DNA of 63,336 nucleotides from Halobacteriales archaeon QS_9_68_17 (GCA_003023565.1 PXSA01000037.1:196371-259706); one strand, 5' to 3'; shown: positions 1 to 8,770, numbered from the stretch's first letter. Notes: generated by a model from the sequence alone, not told the origin. Translations and numbers: made by a program.

Positions 1-713
1 GGGTCGGGCGTCTCGCGGACGCTCGCCGCCACGTCGTCGACCGACAGCCGCTCTGTGGCGCGGTCCACGTGGTCCCGGGCGGTCCGCAGGTCGGTCTCCG
101 GGGGGTCGTCGCTCACGTAGGAGACGGCCGAGACCGACGCGTCGTTCGCGGTCGCGACGGCGTCGACCACGTCCGCCGCGAGGTCGACGTGCGGGCCGCC
201 GTCCGTCGGCAGGAGCACGCGGTCGATCCCGTCGGCGGTCGTCCCGACGCGCTCGACGAACACGTCGCAGGGCGCGCGGCGGATCACCGGGTCCACCGTC
301 GTCCCGAGCACGATGTCGGCCGGCCGCGGCCGGTCCTGCCACCCGATCACGAGGGCGTCGGCGTCGACCGCCTCGACCGTCGAGAGGATGGCGTCGGCCA
401 CGTCGCTACCCACTACGACGCTCCGCTTCACCGGGACCGACGAGCCGGCGGCCGCGGCCACCGCGCGGTCGACGACCGCCTCCTGTCCGTCCGCGTACTC
501 CCGTTTGATCTCCTCCTCGGCGAACAGGAGGAACGGCGAGGTGGCGGGCTTGTGGATCACGCTCACGACCCGGATCCCGCCGTCGTTGGCCCCCGCGACG
601 TCGACCGCGGTGCGCATCAGCTGATCGACGTTCTCGGGGTTCGCCACCGCGACGACGAGCGTGTACCCCGCGGCTCCCGTGTCGTCCCGGACGACGGCGC
701 GAGCGTCCTCCAT
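1..713 (-). CDS. UspA-family universal stress protein, 3' end cut by window edge
   Basis: The reverse strand opens at an ATG at 713 and stays open to the left edge, giving about 237 visible residues. The N-terminal part (residues about 17-155) is a Usp-like alpha/beta domain with a beta strand TLVVAVANP and a helix-rich middle, ending in a PCDVFVER strand typical of Usp domains. A second strand, DRVLLPTDGG (residues about 165-173), begins another Usp domain, so this looks like a tandem-Usp protein. The classical ATP-binding glycine loop is not obvious. It could instead be the soluble tail of a transporter, but no membrane segment lies upstream. It stands alone, transcribed off the window to the left. 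Confidence 0.75.
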   Translation of the reverse strand, partial: MEDARAVVRDDTGAAGYTLVVAVANPENVDQLMRTAVDVAGANDGGIRVVSVIHKPATSPFLLFAEEEIKREYADGQEAVVDRAVAAAAGSSVPVKRSVVVGSDVADAILSTVEAVDADALVIGWQDRPRPADIVLGTTVDPVIRRAPCDVFVERVGTTADGIDRVLLPTDGGPHVDLAADVVDAVATANDASVSAVSYVSDDPPETDLRTARDHVDRATERLSVDDVAASVRETPD

Positions 714-738
714 CGTTCGGCAGTTGGTGGCATGGAAG

Positions 739-745
739 AATAAAG
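739..745 (-). promoter_or_regulatory. TATA-like box for the UspA-family gene
   Basis: On the reverse strand the motif TTTATTC lies about 26-30 bases before the ATG at 713, the spacing expected for a leaderless haloarchaeal transcript. Seen by eye only. Confidence 0.4.
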
Positions 746-771
746 CTAGGTGGCCGCCGTCCTCCGGGGCC

Positions 772-1281
772 TCACCCGCTCTCCTCGTCGCCGTCCATGA
801 CTTCGCCGACGACATCCTCGTCCACGTGCATCTCGCCCGGTTCGGCGGGGTCCTCGTGGGCGTCCTCCTCGGTGCGCTCCTCTATCAACTCCTCGGAGCG
901 CTCGTCGGTCAACTCGCCGGAGCGCTCGTCGGAGCGACCCCCACCCGAGAGGTACTCGGCGATCGGTTCCGCGCCGGCCGCGCCGTCTCCCTCACCGCCC
1001 TGCATGCGCTCGACTATCTCGGCCCCCGACTCGGGCTCGCCCGACGACCCGGCCTCGCCCGTCGGGAGCGCCTCGCTGGCTCTCTCCCGCAGTTCGTCGG
1101 GCGCGGTCTCGCCCGAGCCGGCGCGCCGCGAGACGACGTACGCCAGCGCTAACACTCCGAGGCCGAGCGCCGCTTTCCGCAAGCCCCTCCGCCGCGTCGA
1201 GTCCTCGCGCCCGACGGCCACGTCGAGCGTCGGTTCCGCCGCTTCGCTCTCCCCCCGTACCGACGGCAGTAAACGAGCCAT
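772..1281 (-). CDS. hypothetical acidic protein with one membrane segment
   Basis: This is a 169-residue frame starting with ATG at 1281. The first 35 residues are charged and arginine-rich (TRRRGLRK). One hydrophobic stretch follows (AALGLGVLALAYVVS, residues about 37-52), then a long low-complexity acidic tail rich in Glu, Asp and Gly. The layout suggests a membrane-anchored protein with an extended acidic domain. I do not recognise a named family. The frame has haloarchaeal codon bias (G/C in third position) and sits between two real genes. Its function is unknown. Confidence 0.6.
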   Translation of the reverse strand: MARLLPSVRGESEAAEPTLDVAVGREDSTRRRGLRKAALGLGVLALAYVVSRRAGSGETAPDELRERASEALPTGEAGSSGEPESGAEIVERMQGGEGDGAAGAEPIAEYLSGGGRSDERSGELTDERSEELIEERTEEDAHEDPAEPGEMHVDEDVVGEVMDGDEESG

Positions 1282-1358
1282 AGTGCGGATTCACCACGCA
1301 CGGATAAGCGTCTTCGGGGACCCCTCAACCGGGCGAGGGGACCGCCGCCCGCCGCAGT

Positions 1359-1455
1359 TCACTCGGTCGGGGAGTCGGGGAGCGCGACGGAGACCGTCGC
1401 GCCCTCGGCCGGTTCGGCGCCAGCCCGGAGACCGCTGCCGCGGCGCTCGACCGGC
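1359..1455 (-). pseudogene. possible remnant of a histidine kinase C-terminus
   Basis: About 30 codons on the reverse strand read GSGLRAGAEPAEGATVSVALP and end in TGA at 1359. They resemble the last strand of a haloarchaeal histidine-kinase ATPase domain. An in-frame stop lies just upstream at about 1455-1460 and no other kinase sequence is present. This is inferred from resemblance only, so the call is weak. Confidence 0.25.
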
Positions 1456-1503
1456 CGCTACTCCGACGAGAAACGACGCAGGCGTCGAGCGGTGACGACG
1501 GAC

Positions 1504-1510
1504 CTTTAGG
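1504..1510 (+). promoter_or_regulatory. TATA-like box for the methyltransferase at 1532
   Basis: CTTTAGG lies about 25 bases before the GTG start at 1532, consistent with a leaderless transcript. Seen by eye. Confidence 0.35.
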
Positions 1511-1531
1511 TGTCGGCGGGGGAGTGTACAC

Positions 1532-2146
1532 GTGGATTCCAACGAGGTTCGCCGTCAGTGGGCGGAGCGCTCCGGAGAGTACTCGCCGGAGTACTACGCC
1601 TACTACGGCCCGGACGAGCGGAGCGAGTCGGTGCTGGACCTGCTCGACCGCTTCGTCGACCGGGACGCGCGGGTTCTGGAACTCGGTTGCAGTTCGGGCC
1701 GGCACCTCTCGCATCTCCGCGACCACGGCTTCGAGGATCTGGCGGGGATCGAGGTCAACGGCGACGCCTTCGACGTGATGGAAGACGCCTACCCCGACCT
1801 CGCCGCCGACGGGACGTTCTACGTCGACGCCATCGAGGATGTCGTCCGCGACTTCGACGACGGGGCGTTCGACGCGGTGTTCTCGGTGGAGACGCTCCAG
1901 CATATCCACCCCGACGCCGAGTGGGTCTTCGGGGAACTGGCCCGGGTCACCGACGACCTCGTCGTCGCGGTCGAGAACGAAGGCGGCGACGACAGTGAGT
2001 CGGGCGACCCCGAGGTGAACTACGTCAGGGAGGACGTCCCGCTGTACTACCGCGACTGGAACCGCGTCTTCACCGACCTCGGTCTCGTCGAGGTCGACGC
2101 GGAGTCCGGAGACCGTGACACCGTCCGGGCGTTTCGCCCCGCGTAG
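1532..2146 (+). CDS. class I SAM-dependent methyltransferase
   Basis: This 204-residue protein starts at GTG (1532). It has the class I methyltransferase signature: motif I VLELGCSSGRH (residues about 45-55) for SAM binding, an acidic residue ending the second strand (AGIEVNGDAF), and a motif IV region FDAVFSVETLQHI. This is the Methyltransf_11/25 type fold. The substrate cannot be read from the sequence. It is a single gene: the neighbour upstream is on the other strand, and downstream lies a stretch of gene fragments. Confidence 0.85.
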   Translation: MDSNEVRRQWAERSGEYSPEYYAYYGPDERSESVLDLLDRFVDRDARVLELGCSSGRHLSHLRDHGFEDLAGIEVNGDAFDVMEDAYPDLAADGTFYVDAIEDVVRDFDDGAFDAVFSVETLQHIHPDAEWVFGELARVTDDLVVAVENEGGDDSESGDPEVNYVREDVPLYYRDWNRVFTDLGLVEVDAESGDRDTVRAFRPA

Positions 2147-2251
2147 GGCTGTCCCGGGAGAGGCGTTCCGCGCCGTGCGAGCCACGCCCCGAGGGCCGCG
2201 CCGACCACCCGCCGCTGGAGCTTTTTCGCCCTGCCGCCCGAACGACCGGGC

Positions 2252-2440
2252 ATGACCGAGGTCCGGGGGGCCTGGACCGCCGACGACATCGAGGACTTCC
2301 TCCAGCGGACGACGGTCCCGCTCCGCCTCTCCACCCACCGGCCGGGTCGCTGCGGACGGTCGCGCTGTGGTACCGCTACCGCGACGGAGCGTTCGAGTGG
2401 ACGGAGTTCGCGGACGACGCCGTCCCGACCGGGGCCTTCG
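2252..2440 (+). pseudogene. N-terminal fragment of a pyridoxamine 5'-phosphate oxidase-like flavoprotein, frameshifted
   Basis: An ATG at 2252 opens MTEVRGAWTADDIEDFL, the usual beginning of haloarchaeal PNPOx-like FMN-binding proteins. At about 2343 the reading frame shifts, and the next frame continues with SLRTVALWYRYRDGAFEW, the following beta strands of the same family. Similarity then ends where an opposite-strand spondin-like fragment begins. At most the first 55-60 of about 150 residues remain, so this is a broken relic. The identification rests on family resemblance from memory. Confidence 0.5.
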
Positions 2441-2907
2441 TCCGGGGTTTCGAGCTCCAGCCCCTGACGCGGGGCCTGATCGGGGCCGTCGCTGCTGGGG
2501 TCCTCGTTCGGTTCGGTGCCGGCGTCCCGGAGGAACACGTCGTCGGTGACGGACCCGTCGACCGGGGAGTCGCCGTCGAACAGGCGGATGCCGCCGGGAC
2601 CGGGCGCGAAGAACGCGTCGTTCGACGGCACGAACATCGTCGCGAACGCGAGTTCTATCCGGGTGTGGCCTCGATGCCGAACTCGAAGGCCCCCCGAAGC
2701 GAACGGCGGCGCGCCGGGAACCTCCCCGAGCGGCTCGTTCGGGTCTGTGACGGCGTCGTCAGGCGTCAACGCCCCGGCGCGGGCGACGTTCGAGCGGTGT
2801 TCGAGTTCGGTGACGAGCGAGTCGTTCTCCGCCGTTCCGCCGGGCCTCCCCGATCCGGCGATCGCTTCGAGCCCGGAACTATGGGGGTCCCACCGACGCT
2901 CGCACAC
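2430..2907 (-). pseudogene. spondin-domain protein remnant, frameshifted and truncated
   Basis: On the reverse strand, segments match the haloarchaeal spondin_N domain in order: GLEAIAGSGRPGG, then FEFGIEATPG in a shifted frame, then LAFATMFVPSNDAFFAPGP, then VFLRDAGTEPNEDP and GPDQAPRQ. The middle segment is displaced by one base at each side (about 2650 and 2685), and the signal peptide, N-terminal part and C-terminal end are missing. The intact family is a secreted beta-sandwich domain of unclear role in archaea. The convergent fragment at 2252 abuts it, marking a deletion junction near 2400-2440. Confidence 0.55.
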
Positions 2908-3027
2908 CGCCCCTGGCGGATGAGCGACCGAGAGCAGGCACGGTACGGCGTCGAACTGGGGGCCGACTACCCGCAGCCGATGCTCGATATCGAGGCCCGG
3001 TACGGCGAGTTACAGGACGCCCGATAG
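2881..3027 (+). pseudogene. C-terminal fragment of a classical cryptochrome/photolyase
   Basis: About 48 codons read HRPWRMSDREQARYGVELG then DYPQPMLDIEARYGELQ and stop at 3025-3027. This matches the C-terminal end of class I photolyases, where a Y-[IV]-H-x-PW segment is followed by a GxxYPxPxxD motif. The FAD-binding body is absent. It lies 18 bases from the convergent end of a different, intact iron-sulfur photolyase. It may be a relic left after loss or replacement of the classical enzyme. Confidence 0.5.
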
Positions 3028-3045
3028 ACGGCAGTCCGTGGCGCG

Positions 3046-4611
3046 TCAGAGGGTACCGTCGGTAGCACGGTCGCGCAGACCGGCGACGCGCTCCCGGATA
3101 GCGTCCATCTCGCCGGCCTCGCGCTTGTCGTCGACGTGGCCGTACATCAGTCCCATCCGATGATTGCTCCGGAGGCGGTCCTCGTTCCGGTCGAGGAACT
3201 GCCAGTACAGCGCGTTGAACGGACAGGCGTCGGCACCGGTCGTCGCGTCCGGGTCGTACGAACAGCCCGCGCAGTAGTCCGACATCCGGTCGACGTAGTT
3301 AGCCGAGGAGACGTACGGCTTCGTCGCGAAGACGCCGTGGCCGAACTGCCCCATCTCGACGACGTTCGGGGTCGTCACCCAGTGGTACGCGTCGATGTAG
3401 GCCGCGTGGAACCACTCGTTCAGCTCGCTCGGTTCGACGCCCCACAGCGTGGCGAAGTTCGCCAGGATCATCAACCGCTGGATGTGGTGTGAGTACCCTC
3501 GCGCACGGACATCGTCGACCGTCTCGCTCAAACAGTTCATCTCGGTCCGGCCGGTCCAGTACAGGTCCGGGAGGTCGCGGTCGGCAGCGAGCTGATTGGC
3601 CGTGGCCAGTTCGGGCATCGCGTGCCGGTACGCGTGACGCACGAACTCCCGCCAGCCGAGCACCTGCCGGACGAGCCCCTCCGCGGAACGGACCGGCACG
3701 GCCGCGCGCTCTTCGTAGGCACGCTCGGCCCCCTCGACGACCTCCACCGGGTGGAGGAGACCGAGATTGATCGCGCCGCTCAGTAGCGCGTGAGCCATCG
3801 CCCAGTCGTCGCCCCGCATCGCGTCCTGATACGGCCCGAACGCGGGAAGCCGCTCCGTGAGGAAATGGTCCAGATGGTCGCGAGCCTGGTCGCGCGTGAC
3901 CGGCCACGGGAACGTCGTCGACTCGTCGCTCCCCCACGCGTCGAACTCCTCTCGAACCCACGCCGACACCTCCTCGATGAGGTCCCCGTGTTCGTGGGTC
4001 GGTACGGGTGGTGCGTCCCAGTCCTCCGGTGGTGCCTCCCGGTTCTGTTCGTCGTAGTTCCACTCCCCGCCGGCCGGTTCGCCGTCGGACATGAGCACGC
4101 CCGACTCCCGGCGCATCCAGCGATAGAACCGCTCGTGGTTGAACCGACCGTCGCCGTCGACCCACTCGTCGAACGCGCGACGCGTGCTGACGAACAGTTC
4201 GTTCTCGACGACCCGGAGGTCGCCGCCGTTCTCCGAGACGAGTTCGCGAAAGCGGCGTTCCGACCCGTAACTGGGCGAGCGCATCGTCACGAGCGTGGCG
4301 TCCGGGTTCGACTCGAAGAACGTCGCAAAGGCGTCGCCGAACGAGTCGGTACGGATGTACGTCACGTCGTAGCCGGCCGCACGCAGACGATCACGGAACC
4401 GCCGCATGGCGGCGAACACGAGAGTCAGCTTGTGGTGGTGGTAGGGCATCCGTCGGGCGAAGTCGTGTGCCTCGACGAGCAACACCCGACTTCCCTCGGG
4501 TGCGCGCGCGAGCGGACCACACTGCTCGGTGAGGTGCGTGCCGAGGATCCAGGGCACCTCGCCGTCGTCTATCGTGTATCGCGGTGGCGTCCCGACTAGT
4601 GGTTGCCGCAT
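3046..4611 (-). CDS. FeS-BCP type (6-4)-like photolyase/cryptochrome
   Basis: This 521-residue protein has the length and order of the prokaryotic iron-sulfur photolyase group (FeS-BCP, the PhrB/CryB family). It has an N-terminal alpha/beta domain (residues about 20-150; VLLVEAHDFARRMPYHHHKL) and an alpha-helical FAD domain (about 240-480; the HHIQRLMILANFA region). Four cysteines sit where the family binds its 4Fe-4S cluster: C360 in EMNCLSE, C447 and C450 in DYCAGC, and C463 in DACPF. Known members repair UV photoproducts using light and FAD. It starts with ATG at 4611 and is transcribed alone. A fragment of a classical photolyase ends 18 bases away on the other strand. Confidence 0.92.
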   Translation of the reverse strand: MRQPLVGTPPRYTIDDGEVPWILGTHLTEQCGPLARAPEGSRVLLVEAHDFARRMPYHHHKLTLVFAAMRRFRDRLRAAGYDVTYIRTDSFGDAFATFFESNPDATLVTMRSPSYGSERRFRELVSENGGDLRVVENELFVSTRRAFDEWVDGDGRFNHERFYRWMRRESGVLMSDGEPAGGEWNYDEQNREAPPEDWDAPPVPTHEHGDLIEEVSAWVREEFDAWGSDESTTFPWPVTRDQARDHLDHFLTERLPAFGPYQDAMRGDDWAMAHALLSGAINLGLLHPVEVVEGAERAYEERAAVPVRSAEGLVRQVLGWREFVRHAYRHAMPELATANQLAADRDLPDLYWTGRTEMNCLSETVDDVRARGYSHHIQRLMILANFATLWGVEPSELNEWFHAAYIDAYHWVTTPNVVEMGQFGHGVFATKPYVSSANYVDRMSDYCAGCSYDPDATTGADACPFNALYWQFLDRNEDRLRSNHRMGLMYGHVDDKREAGEMDAIRERVAGLRDRATDGTL

Positions 4612-4731
4612 ACTATCCGCAGGGACCGGAGAACCATAATCCGTTAGCGTTCGCCGACGGCCTGGCAGCGGTCGTTCCGGTCGCTCCTTGCAGTCGGAGG
4701 CTCCACCTCGAAGCTGCGGATCTCGCCCGGT

Positions 4732-4959
4732 TCAGGCGGGCATCTCCGCGAGGTCACGCTCCTCCGGCGCGGTGTCGCGGCCGACCGCCGCGTTCGCCGG
4801 ACAGTACCGTGTGGCGGCCGTATAGAGGAGTTCCGCGCCGCCGACGAGGGCGGCCAGTCGCGCCGTCTTCCCTCGACTACTTCCGAGCGCGACCAGCACG
4901 AGCGCCACGCCGATCAGACCGCGAGCGATCCGTTCCGTCCCGCCGACGTTGTTCGCCAT
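4732..4959 (-). CDS. DUF2892-type small inner membrane protein
   Basis: This 75-residue protein begins MANNVGGTERIARGLIG, the characteristic start of the DUF2892 family (the membrane part of YgaP-like proteins). It has two hydrophobic stretches (residues about 12-27 and 36-50) and a conserved CP pair in RYCPANAAVG. It lies downstream of the phosphopantothenate synthetase gene on the same strand with a gap of 65 bases. The role of the family is not established. Confidence 0.8.
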   Translation of the reverse strand: MANNVGGTERIARGLIGVALVLVALGSSRGKTARLAALVGGAELLYTAATRYCPANAAVGRDTAPEERDLAEMPA

Positions 4960-5024
4960 GCTCGCCGTTCCACGGGGACCCTCAAAACCGTTGGCGACGA
5001 CCGGTACCGAGCGTCGCCACCGAG

Positions 5025-5894
5025 TCAGTAGTCGCCGGTACGGATCCGGCGCTCGGCCGCCGCAAGCGCCGCGTCCGCGTCGAACTCGTCGACGATCCGG
5101 CGGCGTTCGGCCTCGTCGGCGTCCGCGAGGTCGCGCGCGTGCGAGGCGACGTTCGGCACCGCCCGGAGCAGGTCGTCGACGACCGGGATCGCGGCGACCT
5201 GTGGCGAACGCGAGAGCGGGTTGAGGTCGATCACGATCTCGGTTTTCCCCATCTCGCCCAGCGCCTCGGCGCGGTCCCCGTCTTCGAGGGGGACCAGCAC
5301 CACGTCGGCGGCGTAGATGCCGTCCGCGTCGACCTTCCCGCGCTCGTGGTCCAACCCCGGGAGCCGCGCGTCCGCACTCGGGCCCTTGACCTCGTCCGCG
5401 CCGTGCTCGCGCAGGTGGTCGGCGACCGCCTCGACGCGTTCATCGGTGCGGTTGAACAGGTTCACTTCGAGGTCCGCGTCGACGGCCTCCGCGAGGTCGA
5501 CCATCTCCTCCGGGGCGAGCGCCGCGACGTTACCGTTGACCGACAGCACCGGGCGGTCGGCGAGCAGGAGCCGCGCCGCGGCGGCCCGTTCGGCCTCGTC
5601 CGCGCTCGGGATCGTCTCCTCGCCGAGCAGGTAGTCGAAGGCGCTCCCGCGGCCCTCCGCGTGCATCCCCTGGAGGTGCGTGATCCCCTTCTCGACGCCT
5701 TCCTCGATGCGGTGCCTGCTCACGAGGTCCTGATACCGCGGGTGGTTCTCGGGGATCTCCGACTCCTCGGTGACTTCCGCCGGGACGGCTCCTTCGGTTC
5801 CGTCACCGTCCGGGTCGTCCGCGGAGTCCCGGTTCCCGTCCGCGTGGCCCGGGGCGCTCCCGTCGCTCGCTCGCCGGTGCTCGTTGTCGCTCAT
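5025..5894 (-). CDS. 4-phosphopantoate--beta-alanine ligase (archaeal phosphopantothenate synthetase)
   Basis: This 289-residue protein has an acidic N-terminal extension of about 45 residues, then the COG1701/DUF137 core: ENHPRYQDLVSRHRIEEGV, GRGSAFDYLLGEET, LSVNGNVAALAPEE, EVNLFNRTDER, VLVPLEDGDRAEAL and VIDLNPLSRSPQ. The enzyme joins phosphopantoate to beta-alanine using ATP, the second step of the archaeal route to CoA that replaces bacterial PanC and PanK. The first enzyme, pantoate kinase, is encoded at 8845-9675 on the same strand, but a 2.8-kb repeat-protein gene lies between the two. Confidence 0.93.
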   Translation of the reverse strand: MSDNEHRRASDGSAPGHADGNRDSADDPDGDGTEGAVPAEVTEESEIPENHPRYQDLVSRHRIEEGVEKGITHLQGMHAEGRGSAFDYLLGEETIPSADEAERAAAARLLLADRPVLSVNGNVAALAPEEMVDLAEAVDADLEVNLFNRTDERVEAVADHLREHGADEVKGPSADARLPGLDHERGKVDADGIYAADVVLVPLEDGDRAEALGEMGKTEIVIDLNPLSRSPQVAAIPVVDDLLRAVPNVASHARDLADADEAERRRIVDEFDADAALAAAERRIRTGDY

Positions 5895-5945
5895 GGACGA
5901 GAGTGTGCGACGGGCTACAAAAAACGTCGCGGTCGGTCGCCGAGG

Positions 5946-8747
5946 TTACTGTGCGACGGTGACGTGGCCCTCGGGAGCCTGGTCCTTTAGCGTCTGCATG
6001 GCCTCGCGGGCCTCGCCGCGCGTCGGATACACCTCGATGCTGCGCGCCAGCGAGTTGCCGTCGGAGTCGACGAGTCGCCAGATCCAGCCGTCGTCCTGAT
6101 AGTGGAGTTCGAACGCCGGGTCGTCGATCTCCAGCACGCTCGCGCCGGCGACGAGGTCGCGGACCGATTCGACGCGGTCGCGGGCCTCGTCTCTCGTGTC
6201 GTACGGCGTCGCGCCGGTCGCGACGACGCGTTCCTCCTCGTCGAGGAGCCGCCAGCGCCAGCCGTCGCCGTCGTCGAACAGTTCGAAGCCGGCGTCGTCG
6301 AAGTTGACGGCACCGGCGTCGGGCGCGAGGTCCTGCAGCTCCTCGATCGCGTCCATGACCGAGGCTTTCGTCTCGTAGCGCAGACCGCTCCGCGCGTAGG
6401 TCTCGCGCTCGTCGTCGATGAGCACCCAGCCGTACCCCTCGTCGCCGTGGGCGAGGCGGACGGCCGCGGTCTCGATCTCGAAGATCGGCGCGGTGTCGGC
6501 GTGCCGCCGGAGCAGTTCCGCGTCGGCGGACGCGGACTCGCGGCGCTCGTACTCGCGGGTGCCGGTCGCGACTTCGTCGCGCGCCGTGTCGAAGATCCGC
6601 CACGACCACGCGCCGTCGTCGGCGAGTTCGATCCCGTAGGACTCGACCACGTCGACCGGCGCGTCGGCCGCCGCGGCCCGCACGTCGGCGACGTGGTCCG
6701 TCGCGTCGTCGCGCGTGCCCTGCGGGTCGGTCCCGTCGGCGACCGTCACGTTCTCGACGGTCACGTACCGCCAGAACCAGTCGCCATCGTCGTACACCTG
6801 GAAGACGGGGTCGGCCATCTCCCGGACGTTCGCGTCGGGCGAGAGGTCGACGAGCAGGTCCATCGCCTCGCGGGCGGCCTGCCGGGTGGGGTGCTCGGAC
6901 GCGCCCTCGGCGACGAGATACCCGCCCTCGTCGACGAGCCGCCAGCGCCACTTCCCGCCGTCGGTGCTTATCAGCTCGAACGCCGCGGTCTCGATCTCGA
7001 GGATGTCGGCGTCGGGCGCGGTGTCTTTCAGGGTCTGCATCGCCTCGCCCGCGCCGGCCTTCGAGTCGTACGCCTGCCCGCTGTCGGCCAGCACGTCGCC
7101 GCCCTCGTCGATGAGCCGCCAGCGCCAGGAGTCGTCGTCGGTCTGGTACTGCTGGAACGCGGCGGTCTCGAACTCGATGAGGTCGGCCTCGGAGGCCTGC
7201 TCCCGCACCGTCTCGATGACGTTACGGGCCTCCTCCGGCGTCTCGTAGCCGCCCTCGCGGTCGGCGACGATGGTCCGATCCTCGGTGACGAACCGCCAGT
7301 GCCAGCCGCCCTCGCCGGGGTATATCTCGTAGTCCGCGCCGTCGACGCTGACCACGGTGGCCGCGTCCGCCGTCCGCGCCATCGTCTCGGCGCGGTCGCC
7401 GAGCGCGTCGGCGGTGTCGGCGGACTCGTGGTTCCGCGCGACGACCTCGTCGTCGCCGTCGAGAAGCCGCCACTCCCAGTCGTTGCCCTCGGGATACACC
7501 TCGTAGCCCGCGGTCCCGCGCTCGACGACGGTCGCGTCCGCGACGCCGTCGAGCAGGCTGTCGACGGACGACTCCGCCAGTCGGCGCTCGTCGAACGCCG
7601 CCGAACTCGTCGCGAGCGAGTCGTCGTCGGCGTCGATGAGCCGCCAGCGCCACCCGCCGTCGTCTTCGAACAGTTCCGCGCCGACGCCGTCGAGCGCGAG
7701 CACGCGGGCGTCGGGAAGCAGGGACTGCATCTCGCCGACCGACGCCTCTGCGGCGTCGCGGTCGGCGTGCGGGCCGACGTCGGTCGCGAGCGCCCGGCGG
7801 TCGGCGTCGAGCAGCCGCCAGTGCCAGTCGTCGCCCTCGCGGTAGTAGTCGACCGCCGCGCCGTCTATCTCGATGAGCGGCGCGGACGGGGCGTTGTCCT
7901 TGGTGAAGCTAACGGACCCTTCGACCTCGTCGCGGACGTCGTAGGTCGCGCCGCTCTCGGCGACGACGCCGCCGTCTTCCTGCGTCAGTACCCAGCGCCA
8001 CCCGTCATTGTTCTCGTACAGTCGGAACGCCGCGGTGGTGATCTCCAGCAGCCCGGCCTGACTGACGAGTTCGCGGACCTCCTCCACGGACTCGCGGGCG
8101 GCCGTCCGGCTGCCGGCCGCGCGCGTGCTGTCCGCGACGGCGTCCTGCTGGATCGCTCGCCACGTCCAGTCCTTCTCGGGCGTGCGGAAGACGCTGAACA
8201 GCGTGCCGGCGGTCGCGTCGCCGATCATCACGGGCGGCTGGTCGGCGAGGTTGAGCAGTTCGTCCTCGACGAACATCCCCTGTTTCCCGGTGACGACCGG
8301 GACCAGCACGGCGACCCCCGCCATCACCGCGATCCCTATCGTGTAGACCGCGACGATCTCGCTGGTGTAGTTGGCTCCGCTCCGCCAGTGTTGCGGGTAG
8401 GCGTAGACGAACCCCAGTACCCCCACGCCGCTGACCGCCGCGCCGGCGAGTGTCACCTGGACTCCGCGCCAGCGCACCGGCAGTAGCAGTACGATGCCCA
8501 GCATCGCGAGCGGCATCCCGACCGCCGCGAGCGTGACCGAGAGTCGCCAGTAGAACACGTTGACCCCGTCGACCCCCGAGTTCGGCAAACCGCTCAGGAA
8601 CAGTCCGATCCCCGCGAAACTGACCAGGTAGCCGACGATGAAGAGCCAGTAGCCGTACACGTCCTTCTTCGAATCCGGTTCCCCTACGTATCGCTCGTAC
8701 AGCCGGAACAGTCGTCCCGGGCGAACTTCATCCTGTGCCACGATCAC
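5946..8747 (-). CDS. membrane protein with about 13 tandem DUF1508-like repeats
   Basis: This 933-residue protein has four hydrophobic segments (residues about 33-53, 68-90, 97-117, 131-152). From about residue 183 to the end it carries 13 repeats of 57-59 residues. Each repeat has a strand such as AAFELYxDDDGW, the core W-x-W-R-L-[IL]-D, a strand [VL]A, then a helix of about 20 residues ending near DAxxLEI. This matches the DUF1508 (YegP-like) unit, usually found in one or two copies in small proteins. Later units end D-x-x-x-[LV]-E-[IF]-[ED]. The start is GTG at 8747, or GTG at 8741, which would give VAQDEV. A role as a repeat scaffold at the membrane is inference. It splits the pantoate kinase and phosphopantothenate synthetase genes. 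Confidence 0.85.
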   Translation of the reverse strand: MIVAQDEVRPGRLFRLYERYVGEPDSKKDVYGYWLFIVGYLVSFAGIGLFLSGLPNSGVDGVNVFYWRLSVTLAAVGMPLAMLGIVLLLPVRWRGVQVTLAGAAVSGVGVLGFVYAYPQHWRSGANYTSEIVAVYTIGIAVMAGVAVLVPVVTGKQGMFVEDELLNLADQPPVMIGDATAGTLFSVFRTPEKDWTWRAIQQDAVADSTRAAGSRTAARESVEEVRELVSQAGLLEITTAAFRLYENNDGWRWVLTQEDGGVVAESGATYDVRDEVEGSVSFTKDNAPSAPLIEIDGAAVDYYREGDDWHWRLLDADRRALATDVGPHADRDAAEASVGEMQSLLPDARVLALDGVGAELFEDDGGWRWRLIDADDDSLATSSAAFDERRLAESSVDSLLDGVADATVVERGTAGYEVYPEGNDWEWRLLDGDDEVVARNHESADTADALGDRAETMARTADAATVVSVDGADYEIYPGEGGWHWRFVTEDRTIVADREGGYETPEEARNVIETVREQASEADLIEFETAAFQQYQTDDDSWRWRLIDEGGDVLADSGQAYDSKAGAGEAMQTLKDTAPDADILEIETAAFELISTDGGKWRWRLVDEGGYLVAEGASEHPTRQAAREAMDLLVDLSPDANVREMADPVFQVYDDGDWFWRYVTVENVTVADGTDPQGTRDDATDHVADVRAAAADAPVDVVESYGIELADDGAWSWRIFDTARDEVATGTREYERRESASADAELLRRHADTAPIFEIETAAVRLAHGDEGYGWVLIDDERETYARSGLRYETKASVMDAIEELQDLAPDAGAVNFDDAGFELFDDGDGWRWRLLDEEERVVATGATPYDTRDEARDRVESVRDLVAGASVLEIDDPAFELHYQDDGWIWRLVDSDGNSLARSIEVYPTRGEAREAMQTLKDQAPEGHVTVAQ

Positions 8748-8770
8748 TCACGATCGATGTCACTCATACG

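Noticed and set aside
5946..8200. Possible tandem DNA repeat array or CRISPR in the DUF1508 region
   Set aside because: Repetition is at the protein level with diverged DNA, continuous coding and no spacers; it is a repeat-domain gene.
6102..8486. Very long open frame opposite the DUF1508-repeat gene
   Set aside because: It is Arg/Val/Gly/Asp-rich with no domain pattern and mirrors the codon bias of the real gene; a GC-rich antisense shadow.
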